5,396 nt of DNA from NCBI GenBank assembly GCA_020252865.1, contig JADCCH010000066.1, forward strand, positions 1 through 5,396, written 5' to 3'. The notes beneath the pieces were generated by a model that saw nothing but the letters and a program-made list of their open reading frames with translations, searched no databases and had not been told where the DNA came from. Shown here one piece after another: positions 5,143 to 5,396 of this stretch (the first letter of the stretch is position 1; each line of letters starts with the position of its first letter). Source of the DNA: Methylobacterium sp. GTDB lineage: Bacteria > Pseudomonadota > Alphaproteobacteria > Rhizobiales > Beijerinckiaceae. Position numbers and translations under genes: made by a program.

Positions 5143-5396
5143 TCAAAGGCGGGGCGGCGCACCTACCGCCCGCTGCGGCACGCTGGCGCCACCGTGCAGC
5201 CCGTGCGCGGCGATCAGCCGGTCCGCGGCCTCGAAGCCCGCGCGCAGGCCGTCCTCGTGGAAGCCATAGCCGGTCCAGGCTCCGGCATAGAACAGCCCCC
5301 CGCGCCCCTGGATGCCCGGAAGCGCCTTCTGCGCCGCGAGCGCCGAAGCATCATATTGCGGATGGGCATAGGAGAATCGGCCGAACACAGTCTCCG
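5143..5396 (-). CDS. FAD-dependent amine-oxidase-like protein, C-terminal fragment (cut by window edge)
   Basis: Only the last 83 or so residues are inside the window; the frame runs open to base 5396 and the gene starts beyond it. Seen: FSYAHPQYD followed by the family-typical GRGGLFYAGAWTGYGFHEDG stretch and LRAGFEAADRL, which form the C-terminal FAD-contacting segment of the NAD(P)/FAD-binding, phytoene-desaturase/amine-oxidase-like family (COG2907). The tail after that helix is short and Ala/Gly/Pro-rich. Its members next to DUF1365 and CFA-type genes are thought to act on acyl chains (desaturation or reduction of methylated fatty acids); whether this one desaturates or reduces cannot be told from the fragment. 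It is the first visible gene of the operon, ending in TGA at 5143-5145 five bases before the DUF1365 ATG. The operon promoter is outside the window. Confidence 0.88.
   Translation of the reverse strand, partial: ETVFGRFSYAHPQYDASALAAQKALPGIQGRGGLFYAGAWTGYGFHEDGLRAGFEAADRLIAAHGLHGGASVPQRAVGAPPRL

Noticed and set aside
4511..5269. 252-codon plus-strand frame opposite DUF1365 and the amine-oxidase-like gene
   Set aside because: Crosses two real genes and has composition typical of an antisense shadow.

Overview
The window is a compact, GC-rich, gene-dense stretch of what looks like an alphaproteobacterial chromosome. This is judged from strong G/C bias at third codon positions, closest recalled family resemblances (a ChrR-type anti-sigma protein, a rhizobial-type alanyl-tRNA editing protein, SseA) and an ECF11/RpoE-type promoter like that of Rhodobacter sphaeroides. 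No database search was possible, so the taxon is an inference. No tRNA, rRNA, CRISPR array or mobile element was seen.

Layout: (1) 1-1266, minus strand: a two-gene unit reading leftwards, a trans-acting alanyl-tRNA editing protein (550-1266) followed after 24 bases by the N-terminal domain of a 3-mercaptopyruvate sulfurtransferase (525 to beyond base 1). (2) 1267-1562: divergent intergenic region holding a good match to the singlet-oxygen sigma factor promoter, TGATCC-N18-TAATTC, pointing right. (3) 1563-3018, plus strand: a ChrR-like anti-sigma/cupin protein followed by a short-chain dehydrogenase/reductase, four bases apart. (4) 3019-3054: short convergent gap with a weak hairpin. (5) 3055-5396, minus strand: a tightly overlapping three-gene operon reading leftwards, made of an FAD-dependent amine-oxidase-like protein (only its C-terminus is in the window), a DUF1365 protein and a cyclopropane-fatty-acid-synthase-family methyltransferase.

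Blocks 3 and 5 together resemble the gene set that in many proteobacteria surrounds, or is controlled by, the RpoE/ChrR (ECF11) response to singlet oxygen. The likely theme is modification of unsaturated membrane acyl chains under photo-oxidative stress. The most interesting points are: the ChrR-like protein has lost almost all of its N-terminal zinc (sigma-binding domain) ligands but keeps the whole cupin metal site; it sits directly behind an RpoE-type promoter with no sigma-factor gene between; and the CFA-type methyltransferase lacks three of the bicarbonate-binding side chains known from E. coli CFA synthase. This suggests a different lipid methylation (for example a furan- or branched-fatty-acid type reaction) rather than cyclopropanation.
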